A stretch of DNA of 64,000 nt. It comes from Salinisphaera hydrothermalis. GTDB taxonomy: Bacteria > Pseudomonadota > Gammaproteobacteria > Nevskiales > Salinisphaeraceae. Positions within the stretch are counted from its first letter, which is position 1. Each line of letters starts with the position of its first letter. The DNA is taken from NCBI RefSeq assembly GCF_040361195.1, contig NZ_APNE01000022.1; one strand, given 5' to 3'. Below are positions 19,360 through 28,063 of this stretch, in pieces. The notes below the pieces were generated by a model. That model was given only the letters and a program-made list of their open reading frames with translations, was not told where the DNA came from and searched no databases. A program made the translations under genes and the position numbers.

Positions 19360-19851
19360 TCACCCGCGCTCTCCTCCATCGAGTCGCGACGACTCACTCG
19401 CGTGATTCGTTTTGAGGGACCGGTCGTTCGCCCGGCACCTCGCACATACACCCCAGAACACGATCTCCGCCTGATCGACCACGAATCCCGTAGCCGGCTC
19501 GGACGCCGGCATCAGACACGGCGCATTCCCGACACGACAGTGCGTATCGACGATCGTGCCGCAACAGCGACATATCAGGTGATGATGGTTGTCATCCTCG
19601 TGACGCTCGAACCGTACGGGATGCCCGAACGGTTTGATCTGGCGCACGAGCCCCACGTCTGCACAAGCCGATAGCACGTCGTATACCGCCTGCTTGGATA
19701 CGCTGCCGACGCGATCACGCACGCCGTCGCAGACGTCGTTTGCCGTGGCATGGGGATGATCGGCCAGCCAGGAAAGCACGGCGCAACGCACAGCCGTGGC
19801 CCGCAGGCCGAGACCGCGAAGCCGTGCCGCGATTTCCCGTTGTTCGCTCAT
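19360..19851 (-). CDS. furA: Fur-family peroxide/iron-responsive repressor (FurA-like)
   Basis: A 163-residue Fur-superfamily regulator: an N-terminal winged helix (about 1-80) and a C-terminal dimer/metal domain. The metal ligands are visible in RHEDDNHHHLICRCCG and in two cysteine pairs (CRCC and CARC). Its place immediately upstream of katG on the same strand makes it the likely local repressor of an auto-regulated furA-katG operon. ATG 19851 (MSEQREIAARL) is preferred; the frame continues 12 codons upstream. The C-terminal tail past CARC is longer than usual and looks unstructured. Confidence 0.85.
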   Translation of the reverse strand: MSEQREIAARLRGLGLRATAVRCAVLSWLADHPHATANDVCDGVRDRVGSVSKQAVYDVLSACADVGLVRQIKPFGHPVRFERHEDDNHHHLICRCCGTIVDTHCRVGNAPCLMPASEPATGFVVDQAEIVFWGVCARCRANDRSLKTNHASESSRLDGGERG

Positions 19852-19994
19852 CGCCGGGCGTGCCACCGCCGGTGGACGGACGCCCAACGATCGTCATCGG
19901 CCCGGCCGTCATCCCGGTCGGCAAAGCGTTTCGGTCGCATGGCGCTATATTGATGGGGTGCGTAAAAAGACTACGACCGGTTGCTTGCAATGGA

Positions 19995-20016
19995 TGCAAT
20001 CCAAAAAAAGATTGCA
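19995..20016. promoter_or_regulatory. inverted repeat upstream of furA, candidate operator
   Basis: TGCAATC-N8-GATTGCA is a perfect seven-base-arm inverted repeat with an A-rich spacer, about 144 bp upstream of furA, in an AT-rich patch that probably holds the furA promoter. It is not a classical Fur or PerR box, so regulator identity is a guess. Confidence 0.35.
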
Positions 20017-20093
20017 CCCCGCTTTATACCCGCCGGCTTTGGCCCCGCCGACCGATCGCCAGCGCGCAGCTCGCCAGCTTGGCCGGAGGCGGT

Positions 20094-20930
20094 TCAGTGC
20101 GGGGTGGATGCGTCGCCCAGATCGTGCGCGACACGCCAGCCCTGCTCGGTGAGTGCGTAGTAACCCTTGGCCTGGGCTTCGAAAAGGCCGGCTTCCGTCA
20201 AATCCTTAACGACATAGATCCAGCGCAACCGGTCCCGACGATCGCCGGGCGCTTTTCCGGAGCGTCGGCATTCCTCTGGCGTGCGCTCCCAGCCCCATTG
20301 CATGTCACAGACCACCCCGGGCGCCCACAGGCACTCGTATTCGCCTCGGGCGGCGGCGATCCGGCACAGGCCGCGATGTTGATACACGCATCGCAGCAAC
20401 GCTTTTTGATCCGCCGTTAGCACCTTCTGGACGTCTTCTTCGGGAGCGCCGCCGCCGTCGCCGCGCGCCAGGAGCTCTCGCAGCAATGAAATCGTCGTTG
20501 CCCGGAACAACGCCTCATGCTGCGAACACACGGTGTGCCATTTCACCGCCAGAGCGCTCAAATGACGGCTCGCCTCGGCCTCCGGCAACTGAAAGAAATC
20601 ATCGGGATCCCGGGCATTCGCTCGCACGAACCGCCACTGTTCGAGCAACGCCTCATGCCAAACCTCGTCGGTCGGCACATTCGACTGCCGGAGGTCGAAA
20701 CGAAGACGCATGAGCGCCGGGCGCTCGGCCAGCTCGTCATCCGCGATCGCATCGGGAAACAACGCGTAAATCGAGGCCAGTGCCACGTGGTCGGGGAGCT
20801 GGGCCGCCCACTTCTCGGTCGCGCGGCGCAAGTCCACGGTCAGCTTATCTCCGCGCAAGCGTTCGAGCACGCCGTTGGCGAGCTTGGTACCGGCGTATCC
20901 AAAAAGCCAGGCCTCGATTCCGGATGCCAT
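20094..20930 (-). CDS. hypothetical protein, no family recognised
   Basis: A 278-residue soluble protein I cannot assign. The N-terminal 40 residues (WLFGYAGTKLANGVLERLRG) look like an amphipathic helix pair, the middle is helical, and the C-terminal 110 residues look like a winged-helix domain (LTADQKALLRCVYQ and DLTEAGLFEAQAKGYYALTEQGWRV). ATG 20930 is chosen by an AGGT site; the upstream in-frame extension is Cys/Arg-rich and unlikely to be coding. It stands alone between the furA promoter and a 309-bp gap, and could be an acquired gene. Confidence 0.6.
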   Translation of the reverse strand: MASGIEAWLFGYAGTKLANGVLERLRGDKLTVDLRRATEKWAAQLPDHVALASIYALFPDAIADDELAERPALMRLRFDLRQSNVPTDEVWHEALLEQWRFVRANARDPDDFFQLPEAEASRHLSALAVKWHTVCSQHEALFRATTISLLRELLARGDGGGAPEEDVQKVLTADQKALLRCVYQHRGLCRIAAARGEYECLWAPGVVCDMQWGWERTPEECRRSGKAPGDRRDRLRWIYVVKDLTEAGLFEAQAKGYYALTEQGWRVAHDLGDASTPH

Positions 20931-21239
20931 GACACGACCTCCACAGCGATTCCCGCTGACGCTCAGACATCTGCGACACCGACACGGGGGCACGAACCCG
21001 TAACAAGCCGAACAGCACCGGCCAACGCCGCCCATCCACCGGCGCGACTCACCGGTACGCCACTCACGCGCCCCTTCCAATCCCGACAACTCTGTTCTAG
21101 CCGAACGGGCCCCGGCGCTCAAGCGGCGCTTTCAATCGGCCTGATTTCGATCGGGCACCTGACAACGCCGCGGCCCCGGACAAAAGCCGCGATGGCTCGA
21201 CTGCAACGCCGATTGCTTCGACGCCGACGACACGCCATC
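20931..21239. other. non-coding gap
   Basis: No supported gene, repeat or hairpin was recognised. It must contain the promoter of the minus-strand gene ending at 20094 and the 3' region of the PsiE gene. Confidence 0.3.
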
Positions 21240-21674
21240 TCAGGACTCTTTCCAAGATTTCGGCGGGAAAAAACCGGTAATGCTACGGGCAATCACCAGC
21301 ACGATGAGCAGTAGCGCCAGCACGATCAGCTGCGACGTTTCGAAGGTCTGGCCGTACAACGTCACGAGCATATCGCGCAAGACAAACACGGCAGTCACGT
21401 CGATCAACATCGACAACCGCACTCGACGCACCTTGACGTACTGAACGAAAGTGCTGAACAGCTCGATGATGACGAACACGTCGAGCACGCTCGACACCAG
21501 ATCCCGAAACTCGGTCGCATCCAGCTCGGTGGTTTTGATGGTCGGCAACAACCGAAACAGCCCCGCCGCCACATCGAAAAAGGCGAAGCCCAACGTCACC
21601 AGCATGATCAAAACCAGACCGATCACCACCACGTCCACGACCGAATCGTAGACCCGCATGATCATGTACTTCAC
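21240..21674 (-). CDS. psiE: PsiE-family membrane protein
   Basis: A 144-residue inner-membrane protein with four hydrophobic segments (about 12-38, 62-80, 88-105 and 112-135). The pattern matches the phosphate-starvation-inducible PsiE family, whose biochemical role is unknown. GTG 21674 is taken as start because a GAGGG ribosome site lies just upstream; ATG codons three and five codons later are alternatives. No Pho box was recognised. It appears monocistronic. Confidence 0.75.
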   Translation of the reverse strand: MKYMIMRVYDSVVDVVVIGLVLIMLVTLGFAFFDVAAGLFRLLPTIKTTELDATEFRDLVSSVLDVFVIIELFSTFVQYVKVRRVRLSMLIDVTAVFVLRDMLVTLYGQTFETSQLIVLALLLIVLVIARSITGFFPPKSWKES

Positions 21675-22009
21675 GGCACCCTCGAACGTTCCTCGACGAA
21701 GAAAGCGAGCTTACACTCGCCGTTCGAAGGTCATGATTACAGTGGGACCGGCCGGCTGAGCATCTCGATCTCCGTCCCGAGTCGCGCGTTCGCCCCTCGC
21801 CGGAAGCTGTCGCGACCGACCGCTCACCAGGGCGCCACAAGCATATCGGGCGCCACGCTTGAATCCCTTCGAACGGCCTGCCGGCTGACCGCCTTACCGA
21901 GGCCGGTTTAAACCGGCCGAATCGTCGATATACATCGGGGGACACGCTGGCATATCCGCGCCCAGCCCTATACAACTCGTCCTGTTCCTAATTCAACGAG
22001 GCCCCGTTT
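21675..22009. other. divergent promoter region
   Basis: This 335-bp interval separates the divergent psiE-like and quinone-oxidoreductase genes and presumably holds both promoters. No operator or palindrome stood out. Confidence 0.3.
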
Positions 22010-23026
22010 ATGAAAGCTATCGCCACACGCGGTGCGACCGATATCAACGCCGCCGGCGCGTTCGAAGCCATCGACACCGACATCGCCGAACCCACCGAGC
22101 TGGATCTGCGCGTGCGGATCGACGCGCTGGCCGTCAATCCGGTGGATACCAAGGTGCGCGCCGGCGCCCTGGGCGAGCTCGAGCAGCCCACCATTCTCGG
22201 CTGGGATGCCGTCGGCAAGGTCGAAGCCGTCGGAGACGAAGTCGAGAACTTCAAGGTCGGCGACCGGGTCTACTATGCCGGCCAGGTCGACCGGCCCGGC
22301 TGCGACGCCGAACAACAGATCGTCGACAGCCGGCTCGTCGCCCACGCCCCCGAGCGGCTCAGCGACGAACAGGCCGCGGCCATGCCGCTGACCGCGCTCA
22401 CCGCCTGGGAAGGGCTGTTCGACAAGCTCGGCCTGCAGATGGCGCCCGATGCCCACAGCGAGCGGACCCTGCTGGTCATCAACGGCGCCGGCGGCGTCGG
22501 CTCCAGCGTCATCCAGCTCGCCCGCCGGCTCACCGGCATCCACGTGATCGCCACCGCCTCGCGGGCCGAATCGATCGACTGGTGCAAAAAACTCGGCGCC
22601 CACGAGGTCATCGACCATCACGAACTCGTATCCGCGCTCAAGGCGGCCGGGCACGACACGGTCGACTACATCTTCAACTGCCACGACATCGGCGTGCACT
22701 GGCAGAACATGGTCGATGCCATCCGCCCGCTTGGCCGTATCGTGGCCATCGCCGAAACCGAGCAGAGCGTGGACCTCAACGCCCTGCAGCCCAAGGCTGC
22801 GACCTTCAGTTGGGAATTCATGTTCGCCCGCGCGCTGCACGGCTACCATCCCGAGCGCCAGGGCGAGATCCTGGCCAAACTCGCCACACTGCTCGACGAC
22901 GGGCGTATCCAGTCCACCCTCGGCGACGTCATCGGCCCGCTGAACGTGGATAACCTCACCGAGGCCCATCGCCGGCTGGAAGCCGGGCATACCATCGGCA
23001 AGCTGGTGCTCACCGCCATCGAGTGA
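22010..23026 (+). CDS. zinc-type alcohol dehydrogenase-like / quinone oxidoreductase (MDR, ZADH)
   Basis: A 338-residue NADPH-dependent medium-chain reductase. VNPVDTKVRAG and WDAVGKVEAVG mark the N-terminal GroES-like domain, and INGAGGVGSSVIQLAR is the nucleotide-binding motif. Zinc-binding cysteines are absent, as usual for the quinone-reductase branch despite the family name. It probably reduces quinones or enones in the cytoplasm. A perfect hairpin follows the stop. Confidence 0.83.
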   Translation: MKAIATRGATDINAAGAFEAIDTDIAEPTELDLRVRIDALAVNPVDTKVRAGALGELEQPTILGWDAVGKVEAVGDEVENFKVGDRVYYAGQVDRPGCDAEQQIVDSRLVAHAPERLSDEQAAAMPLTALTAWEGLFDKLGLQMAPDAHSERTLLVINGAGGVGSSVIQLARRLTGIHVIATASRAESIDWCKKLGAHEVIDHHELVSALKAAGHDTVDYIFNCHDIGVHWQNMVDAIRPLGRIVAIAETEQSVDLNALQPKAATFSWEFMFARALHGYHPERQGEILAKLATLLDDGRIQSTLGDVIGPLNVDNLTEAHRRLEAGHTIGKLVLTAIE

Positions 23027-23033
23027 TCGGCAC

Positions 23034-23068
23034 GATCCGGCAGCCCGGCGTTTGCGGGCTGCCGGATC
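23034..23068 (+). terminator. perfect 14-bp stem hairpin
   Basis: GATCCGGCAGCCCG and CGGGCTGCCGGATC pair perfectly around a seven-base loop, seven bases after the dehydrogenase stop. There is no T-run. The hairpin ends only seven bases before the ATG of the next gene and therefore covers its ribosome-site region. Confidence 0.6.
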
Positions 23069-23075
23069 ACACGTC

Positions 23076-23456
23076 ATGAATCTCGCCACGCTGAAAACCC
23101 GGGCACGTCAGCTCAGGCAATACACGCTGACGGTGTATTTCGCCGCATGCGACCCACGCACGCCGTTCATAGTTCGCACTTTGGCGATCGTCGTGGCCGC
23201 CTATGCGCTGAGCCCGATCGATCTCATCCCGGATTTCATTCCCGTCATCGGCCTGCTCGACGACCTGATCCTGCTGCCGCTCGGCCTCGCCCTCGTGGTC
23301 CGTCTCACGCCGCCCGAGGTGATCGAAGCTGCAACAATTCGTGCCCGACAAACAGCCGAGAAGCCCGTCAGCTACCGGGCCGCCGCTTGCGTGATCGGCG
23401 TTTGGGTCCTCCTTATCGCATGCGCCGGGTATGCACTTTTGGGCGGGCACGGCTGA
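23076..23456 (+). CDS. YkvA/DUF1232 family membrane protein
   Basis: A 126-residue protein with the DUF1232 core YALSPIDLIPDFIPVIGLLDDL (about 44-65) and a C-terminal transmembrane segment (about 105-122). The family is widespread and of unknown function. The start at 23076 gives MNLATLKTRARQL. No clear ribosome site is exposed because a strong hairpin ends seven bases upstream, so its translation may depend on the upstream gene or on hairpin melting. Confidence 0.8.
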   Translation: MNLATLKTRARQLRQYTLTVYFAACDPRTPFIVRTLAIVVAAYALSPIDLIPDFIPVIGLLDDLILLPLGLALVVRLTPPEVIEAATIRARQTAEKPVSYRAAACVIGVWVLLIACAGYALLGGHG

Positions 23457-23786
23457 CAGCAAGACTGGCGCGATAACGCGATCCGCAACACGCCCCTGCG
23501 CCACCCGTTGGGCCATCGACTTCGGCGACCGACGCGACGTGATAAGCGGCCCGACGAGGGCATACCAACGAGAACGCTCATACGGCCCGGCCGAAATCCT
23601 CTCCGTTCGTTCGAGCGGCCCACCGCGCCGCGAAGCCGGCCTTGGGCGTGACGGACATGACAGAACATGACCTGACCGCTCAGGCGCCCCATCCGCCCGC
23701 AGGCGAGATCGTCAGCTTACCGTTCAGCTCGTCGGCGTAGAGTCGATTAGACAGATTGCGATACAGCCACCGCTCAAGGAGGCGTC
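23457..23786. other. non-coding gap
   Basis: No gene or repeat was recognised. The right end has the AAGGAGG ribosome site of the following small secreted protein. Confidence 0.3.
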
Positions 23787-24182
23787 ATGCATAAGCTTCA
23801 ACGCAAGACGACCGTCCGAATCGCCGCCAGCGCCCTCGCGTTGGCCGGGTTGCTCGTCACTACATCGGCCTGGGCTATCGATGGCGCCGGCGCACTTGGC
23901 CAAGCCACCGGCCCCAATGGCTCGATGAACGGCAGCATCTACGTGCCGGAACGCCAAGCGACCCATCCTCAATCCATGCAGCCGCAGCAACGCTACGGCG
24001 GCAGATATCGTCGCGACCACGAGCGCAACGAGCACCGACGCTATGGCAATGAATATGGTCCGCGCGGCAATTACCGGATCAACGGCAATACCGGCGGCAT
24101 TCGACCAGAGACACGGCGCCCGCTAGACCCCGGCCGTATCAGTCCCGACCGACGCCGGCTGGAGCATCGCTTCGGCGACTGA
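23787..24182 (+). CDS. small secreted Arg/Gly-rich hypothetical protein
   Basis: A 131-residue protein with a clear Sec signal peptide (hydrophobic core ASALALAGLLVTTSAWA, cleavage near 30). The mature chain is short, basic and low in complexity, rich in Arg, Gly, Asn and Pro, and has no recognisable domain. AAGGAGG precedes the ATG, so it is probably expressed. It is likely periplasmic; function unknown. Confidence 0.65.
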   Translation: MHKLQRKTTVRIAASALALAGLLVTTSAWAIDGAGALGQATGPNGSMNGSIYVPERQATHPQSMQPQQRYGGRYRRDHERNEHRRYGNEYGPRGNYRINGNTGGIRPETRRPLDPGRISPDRRRLEHRFGD

Positions 24183-24542
24183 CGTCTCGAGCCGCGGCCC
24201 GCGCTCCGCCCCGCACCAAAGACTCGACGCCGCTCGGGTGCGCCACGGCCCTAAGGCGAAAACACATCGCAAAGCCTTCGGACCGCTGTACTCACGTGGG
24301 CCGAAAGTCGCTGGGCAGCCAATTTTCTTCTCGCGTTCCTCCATCCGAGGGGATCGGCGACTTGGCGTTGGAGCGCGAACACAACCACCCTGGAAGGGTA
24401 AAAACCCCTACAGCCACATGCGTTATGGCGTTCTAGCATGGCGGCCGAAGACACCGTCTTGTTTCCGCCGGGCTGCAATTCTGCATACGACCGTAGGTAG
24501 GGCATCGCGGGCGCCTTCGCGGATGGTTCAACTGGAGCAGGT
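24183..24542. other. non-coding gap
   Basis: This 360-bp stretch before the MFS gene has no supported gene. I see no clear terminator or operator. Confidence 0.3.
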
Positions 24543-25706
24543 ATGCGTCGATCCTCGGAATTGGCGATAAGCGGCGCCTGGGCAACAGCGGTTGCTTTTG
24601 GCCCAGCGCGCATCGGCTACGGCTTGTTTCTGCCAAAGTTTCGAGAGCTGTTCGGGCTGTCGCAGTCCAACGCCGGACTGATCGCGAGCACCGCGTTTGC
24701 CGGTTTTTTCGTCGCCTTGTTGTTCACCGGCATGCTCGTCGCACGCCGGGGCGCGCGTCTGCCGGTGGTTCTCGGCTCGATCACGGCCCTCGCCGGATTT
24801 GTGCTCGTCGCATTCGCCGAGAGCGTGACCGTACTGGCACTTGGCGTTGTACTCGCCGCCACCAGCGCCGGGTTCTGCTGGACGCCGTTTAACGATGCGG
24901 TGGAACAGGCGGTAGACGAGGCCCGGCACGCGCGGACGCTGTCCATCGTCAGTACCGGCACGACCGTCGGTATCGCCTGCTCGGGTGCCCTGGCCATTGC
25001 TGTGGCCGGTTCGTCCCATGGCTGGCGCGCGGTATGGGTGCTGTTCGCAGTCGCCGCCCTGGTCTCGGCGCTTGGCAACGGTTGGGCGCTACGGAGATTA
25101 CGGGCGCCGGCCCAGCATGCCACCACACGGAAACTAACGTGGAGTGCCTGGGCACGACCGGCATTGCCGCTTTATGCGATCGCCGGGTCGTTCGGCATCA
25201 CGAACAGTATCTATCTGTCGTTTGCCGTCGACCGCGTGTCACATAGCGGCGGCCTCCCCGGGCTTGCCGCAGAGCTGGCCGGGCCAGTGCTGTATGTCGC
25301 CTTCGGTTTTGGCGGGCTTTTCGGCCTGCTGACGGCCGATATCAAACAAAGAACCGGATTGCCGGCGCTGGTGCGCTTTATCCTGATCTGTTCCTGCGTC
25401 TCCGTTGGCCTGATCGGGGGCTGGCCCACGGCGTGGTGGTCCGTCCTGCTGTCGGCCGCGCTTCAGGGCCTGTGCGTGATGGTGTTGAGCGCGATCTTTT
25501 CGTTCTGGAGCGAAAGTCTTTATCCCAGCAAACCGACGCTCGGTTTCACCGTGGTGCTGTCGTTGTTCGCGGCCGGCAACATCATTGGCCCGGTGCTGGC
25601 CGGGTATTCGGCCACGGCGTTCGGCCCGGCGCCGATGTTTTTTGCAACCGCCGCCGTATCGCTGATCACCGCGGTGCTGTTCCCCTCTCGCGTCCGCCAG
25701 CGTTAA
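24543..25706 (+). CDS. MFS transporter, YbfB/YjiJ family
   Basis: A 387-residue major facilitator with about 12 transmembrane segments. The first helix carries GPARIGYGLFLPKFRE, the signature of the YbfB/YjiJ branch, and GWRAVWVLFA lies near the middle. Substrates of this branch are not established. The start is ATG 24543, after GGAGCAGGT. It appears monocistronic. Confidence 0.78.
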   Translation: MRRSSELAISGAWATAVAFGPARIGYGLFLPKFRELFGLSQSNAGLIASTAFAGFFVALLFTGMLVARRGARLPVVLGSITALAGFVLVAFAESVTVLALGVVLAATSAGFCWTPFNDAVEQAVDEARHARTLSIVSTGTTVGIACSGALAIAVAGSSHGWRAVWVLFAVAALVSALGNGWALRRLRAPAQHATTRKLTWSAWARPALPLYAIAGSFGITNSIYLSFAVDRVSHSGGLPGLAAELAGPVLYVAFGFGGLFGLLTADIKQRTGLPALVRFILICSCVSVGLIGGWPTAWWSVLLSAALQGLCVMVLSAIFSFWSESLYPSKPTLGFTVVLSLFAAGNIIGPVLAGYSATAFGPAPMFFATAAVSLITAVLFPSRVRQR

Positions 25707-25788
25707 TCCGTCCCGAGCACGTCATTACCCGGGCTTCGAGGCGTTATCGCGCATCGTGGGGCGTGCTGCCCCGGCCACGGCCGGCCGG

Positions 25789-26697
25789 CTAGCCGCCCGA
25801 CTTTCCGCTCAAAGCATCCCGGCGCGCCTGGCGCCGCCCTTCTTCCAGCTGCGCCTGGTCGGGATCGATGGGGTCGTCCGTGAAGGCCGCCATCAGCTCG
25901 GCACAGGATTCCTCCACATCCGGCTTCACTTCCGGATGGGTAAAGATATAGAACGCGTCCCGCTCGATGCCGGCGCGGATACGCGCCGCGGCGATCATCG
26001 GGTCCATGCCCTGGGGCAAAACCTGGCGAAACAGCTCGGCGCCCTGTAACCGCACCGCCTGGGTCCGTTCGTCCACGGCGCCCTGAAAACGGACCTGGCG
26101 GTGATCCTCACTCTCGTAGAGCCGCGTCGCCACGGTCCCCGGGCACACCAGCGAAACCGCGATGCCGTGGGGCGCGAGATCACAGCGCAGCGCGTCAGTA
26201 AACCCGCGAATCGCGAACTTGCTCGCCGCGTATACCCCCGCGCCGGGGCCGGCAGCGATACCGGCAATGGAGGATGTATTGACGATGTGGGCGACCTCGC
26301 CGTGGGCCTTCATCCGCGGCAGTAGGGTGAGGACGCCGTTGACCGTGCCGCCGTAGTTCACGCCCATGACCCACTCGAAATCCTCGGCGCATGCGTCGTT
26401 GACGTCGCGTATGACATTCACGCCGGCATTGTTGTAGAGCAGGTGAATCGGCCCGAACGCCGCCTCGGCCTCGTCCACCGCGGCCGCCCAAGCGTCGCGA
26501 TCAGTAACATCCAGCTCAATTAAGCGCACCCGCGACGACGCCGCCTCGAAAGAGGCTCGCGCCTCGTCCAGATGCGCTCGGCTGAGATCCGCGACCGCCA
26601 CATTCATTCCCGCGTCGACCAGCACTCGCGCCACGGCCAGCCCGATGCCGGCGCCGCCGCCAGTGACGAAGGCCGTGCGACCGGATTCAATCTGCAT
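25789..26697 (-). CDS. SDR-family oxidoreductase
   Basis: A 302-residue short-chain dehydrogenase. The cofactor motif is TGGGAGIG, with NNAGVN, the catalytic Ser in NTSSIAG and the YAASK catalytic pair. An Asp after the second strand (VADLS) suggests NAD preference. The C-terminal 60 residues extend past the core and are acidic. It is divergent from another SDR gene at 26925. The substrate is unknown. Confidence 0.8.
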   Translation of the reverse strand: MQIESGRTAFVTGGGAGIGLAVARVLVDAGMNVAVADLSRAHLDEARASFEAASSRVRLIELDVTDRDAWAAAVDEAEAAFGPIHLLYNNAGVNVIRDVNDACAEDFEWVMGVNYGGTVNGVLTLLPRMKAHGEVAHIVNTSSIAGIAAGPGAGVYAASKFAIRGFTDALRCDLAPHGIAVSLVCPGTVATRLYESEDHRQVRFQGAVDERTQAVRLQGAELFRQVLPQGMDPMIAAARIRAGIERDAFYIFTHPEVKPDVEESCAELMAAFTDDPIDPDQAQLEEGRRQARRDALSGKSGG

Positions 26698-26924
26698 ATC
26701 GCCTCCCGACGGTTATCGGGTCATCAATAACCACCGATCGTACCGCGTTATCAGTAGCACTCGGATGGTCGAAGGAACGCCTCGTGAATCCATCGGCCGA
26801 GCGTAAGCCGAAAAAACGTGGTACGTCCTCTATCGTTTCCCATTGTTTCTTTCGGGGCCGAAGCCGTCACGTACACACCGCAGGACGTTCTCGCGATACC
26901 CTTCCGAAAAACCGAGGTCCCACA

Positions 26925-27710
26925 ATGAACCCATCCCAACAACCGGTCGCCCTGATCACGGGCGCGGGCAGTGCCGACGGCATTGGCTTTGCTATCGCCC
27001 GCGAACTGGGGCAAGCCAGCATGGCCGTACTGATCTGCGCCACAAGCGAACGCATTTTCGACCGCGTCGAAGAACTACGCCAAGCGGGCCTGTCGGCGCA
27101 CGGGTTTATCGCCGATCTCACGATCGAGGCCGAAGTCCATCGCCTGTGTGCCGACGCCGAGGCCCAACATGGGCGAGTCGATGTGCTGGTCAACAACGCC
27201 GGCATGTCCCAACTCGGGAGCCCGGAACCCTCGGCAGACATCGTCAACACCACACTCGACGAGTGGATGTTGTCTCTGAATCGAAACCTGACGACGGCCT
27301 TCCTGATCACGCGCGCCCTCCTGCCCGGCATGATCCAACGCGGGTACGGGCGAATCGTGAACATCTCCTCCACCACCGGCACGACGGGGTCCAACCCCGG
27401 AGAAGCCCCCTATGCAGCGGCCAAGGCCGCCATGGCAGGCCTGACCCAAAGCCTGGCACTGGAAACCGCCCAATCCGGCATTACCGCCAATTGCGTCGCA
27501 CCCGGCTGGATCGAAACCGCCTCGAGCACCGAGGAAGAAATCCGGGCAGGCCAAAGCTCACCGGTCGGACGCCCGGGCCGCCCCGCAGAAATCGCCGCCG
27601 CCGTGGCCTTTCTCGCATCGGCCGGCGCCAGCTATATCACCGGCACCACCCTCGTCGTCGATGGCGGTAACGCAATTGTTGAAAACCTGCATACACAGGG
27701 GAAACGCTGA
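26925..27710 (+). CDS. SDR-family oxidoreductase (FabG-like)
   Basis: A 261-residue short-chain dehydrogenase. It has TGAGSADGIG at the cofactor site, NNAGMS, the catalytic Ser in NISSTTG, Tyr-X3-Lys in YAAAK and the C-terminal SYITGTTLVVDGG typical of FabG-like 3-oxoacyl reductases. The sequence alone does not say whether it acts on acyl-ACP or on a small carbonyl. ATG 26925 follows GAGGTCCCACA. It is the last chromosomal-type gene before the mobile region. Confidence 0.82.
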   Translation: MNPSQQPVALITGAGSADGIGFAIARELGQASMAVLICATSERIFDRVEELRQAGLSAHGFIADLTIEAEVHRLCADAEAQHGRVDVLVNNAGMSQLGSPEPSADIVNTTLDEWMLSLNRNLTTAFLITRALLPGMIQRGYGRIVNISSTTGTTGSNPGEAPYAAAKAAMAGLTQSLALETAQSGITANCVAPGWIETASSTEEEIRAGQSSPVGRPGRPAEIAAAVAFLASAGASYITGTTLVVDGGNAIVENLHTQGKR

Positions 27711-27989
27711 GTCGAGTTGGCTGCAAGCACAGACCGGCCGCCGATATGTCGTAGGCCGAGTTTCAAGATAAACCGAGCTCGGGGCCGTGAATCGCTACGT
27801 CAGGTTATTCGGGTGGCGCAAACGATGGCCGCAAACCTAGCGCGCCGCGCGCTGATATGGTTCGCTCGTCGCGGTGTCGCACCAGTATGTTGATGCCACT
27901 TCGCTGGAGGCAAAAGGCAAGACCTGACCCCGAGCTCCGCAAACATCGGCGGTGGGCTCAACATCTAAGTGCAACACGGCGGACTAAGG

Positions 27990-28063
27990 TAGGACATCAC
28001 GAGGCAAACGGATAACTTGAGGTTGTCGAGACCATCAGCCAACCAGAGCCCCGTGATGTCCTA
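27990..28063 (+). promoter_or_regulatory. 12-bp inverted repeat sequestering the IS30 transposase start
   Basis: TAGGACATCACG (27990-28001) is perfectly complementary to CGTGATGTCCTA (28052-28063), and the right arm contains the transposase ATG. An RNA entering from outside the element would fold over the start codon, while one starting inside the loop would not. This is a known IS strategy against read-through, here inferred. Confidence 0.5.

Noticed and set aside
17004..19415. Long open frame antisense to katG (about 800 codons)
   Set aside because: It mirrors katG on the opposite strand, has biased Arg/His/Val-rich composition and no family motif. Such frames are common in GC-rich genes; the same applies to long antisense frames over fruA (333-2015), fruB (3123-4199) and putA (41250-43610).
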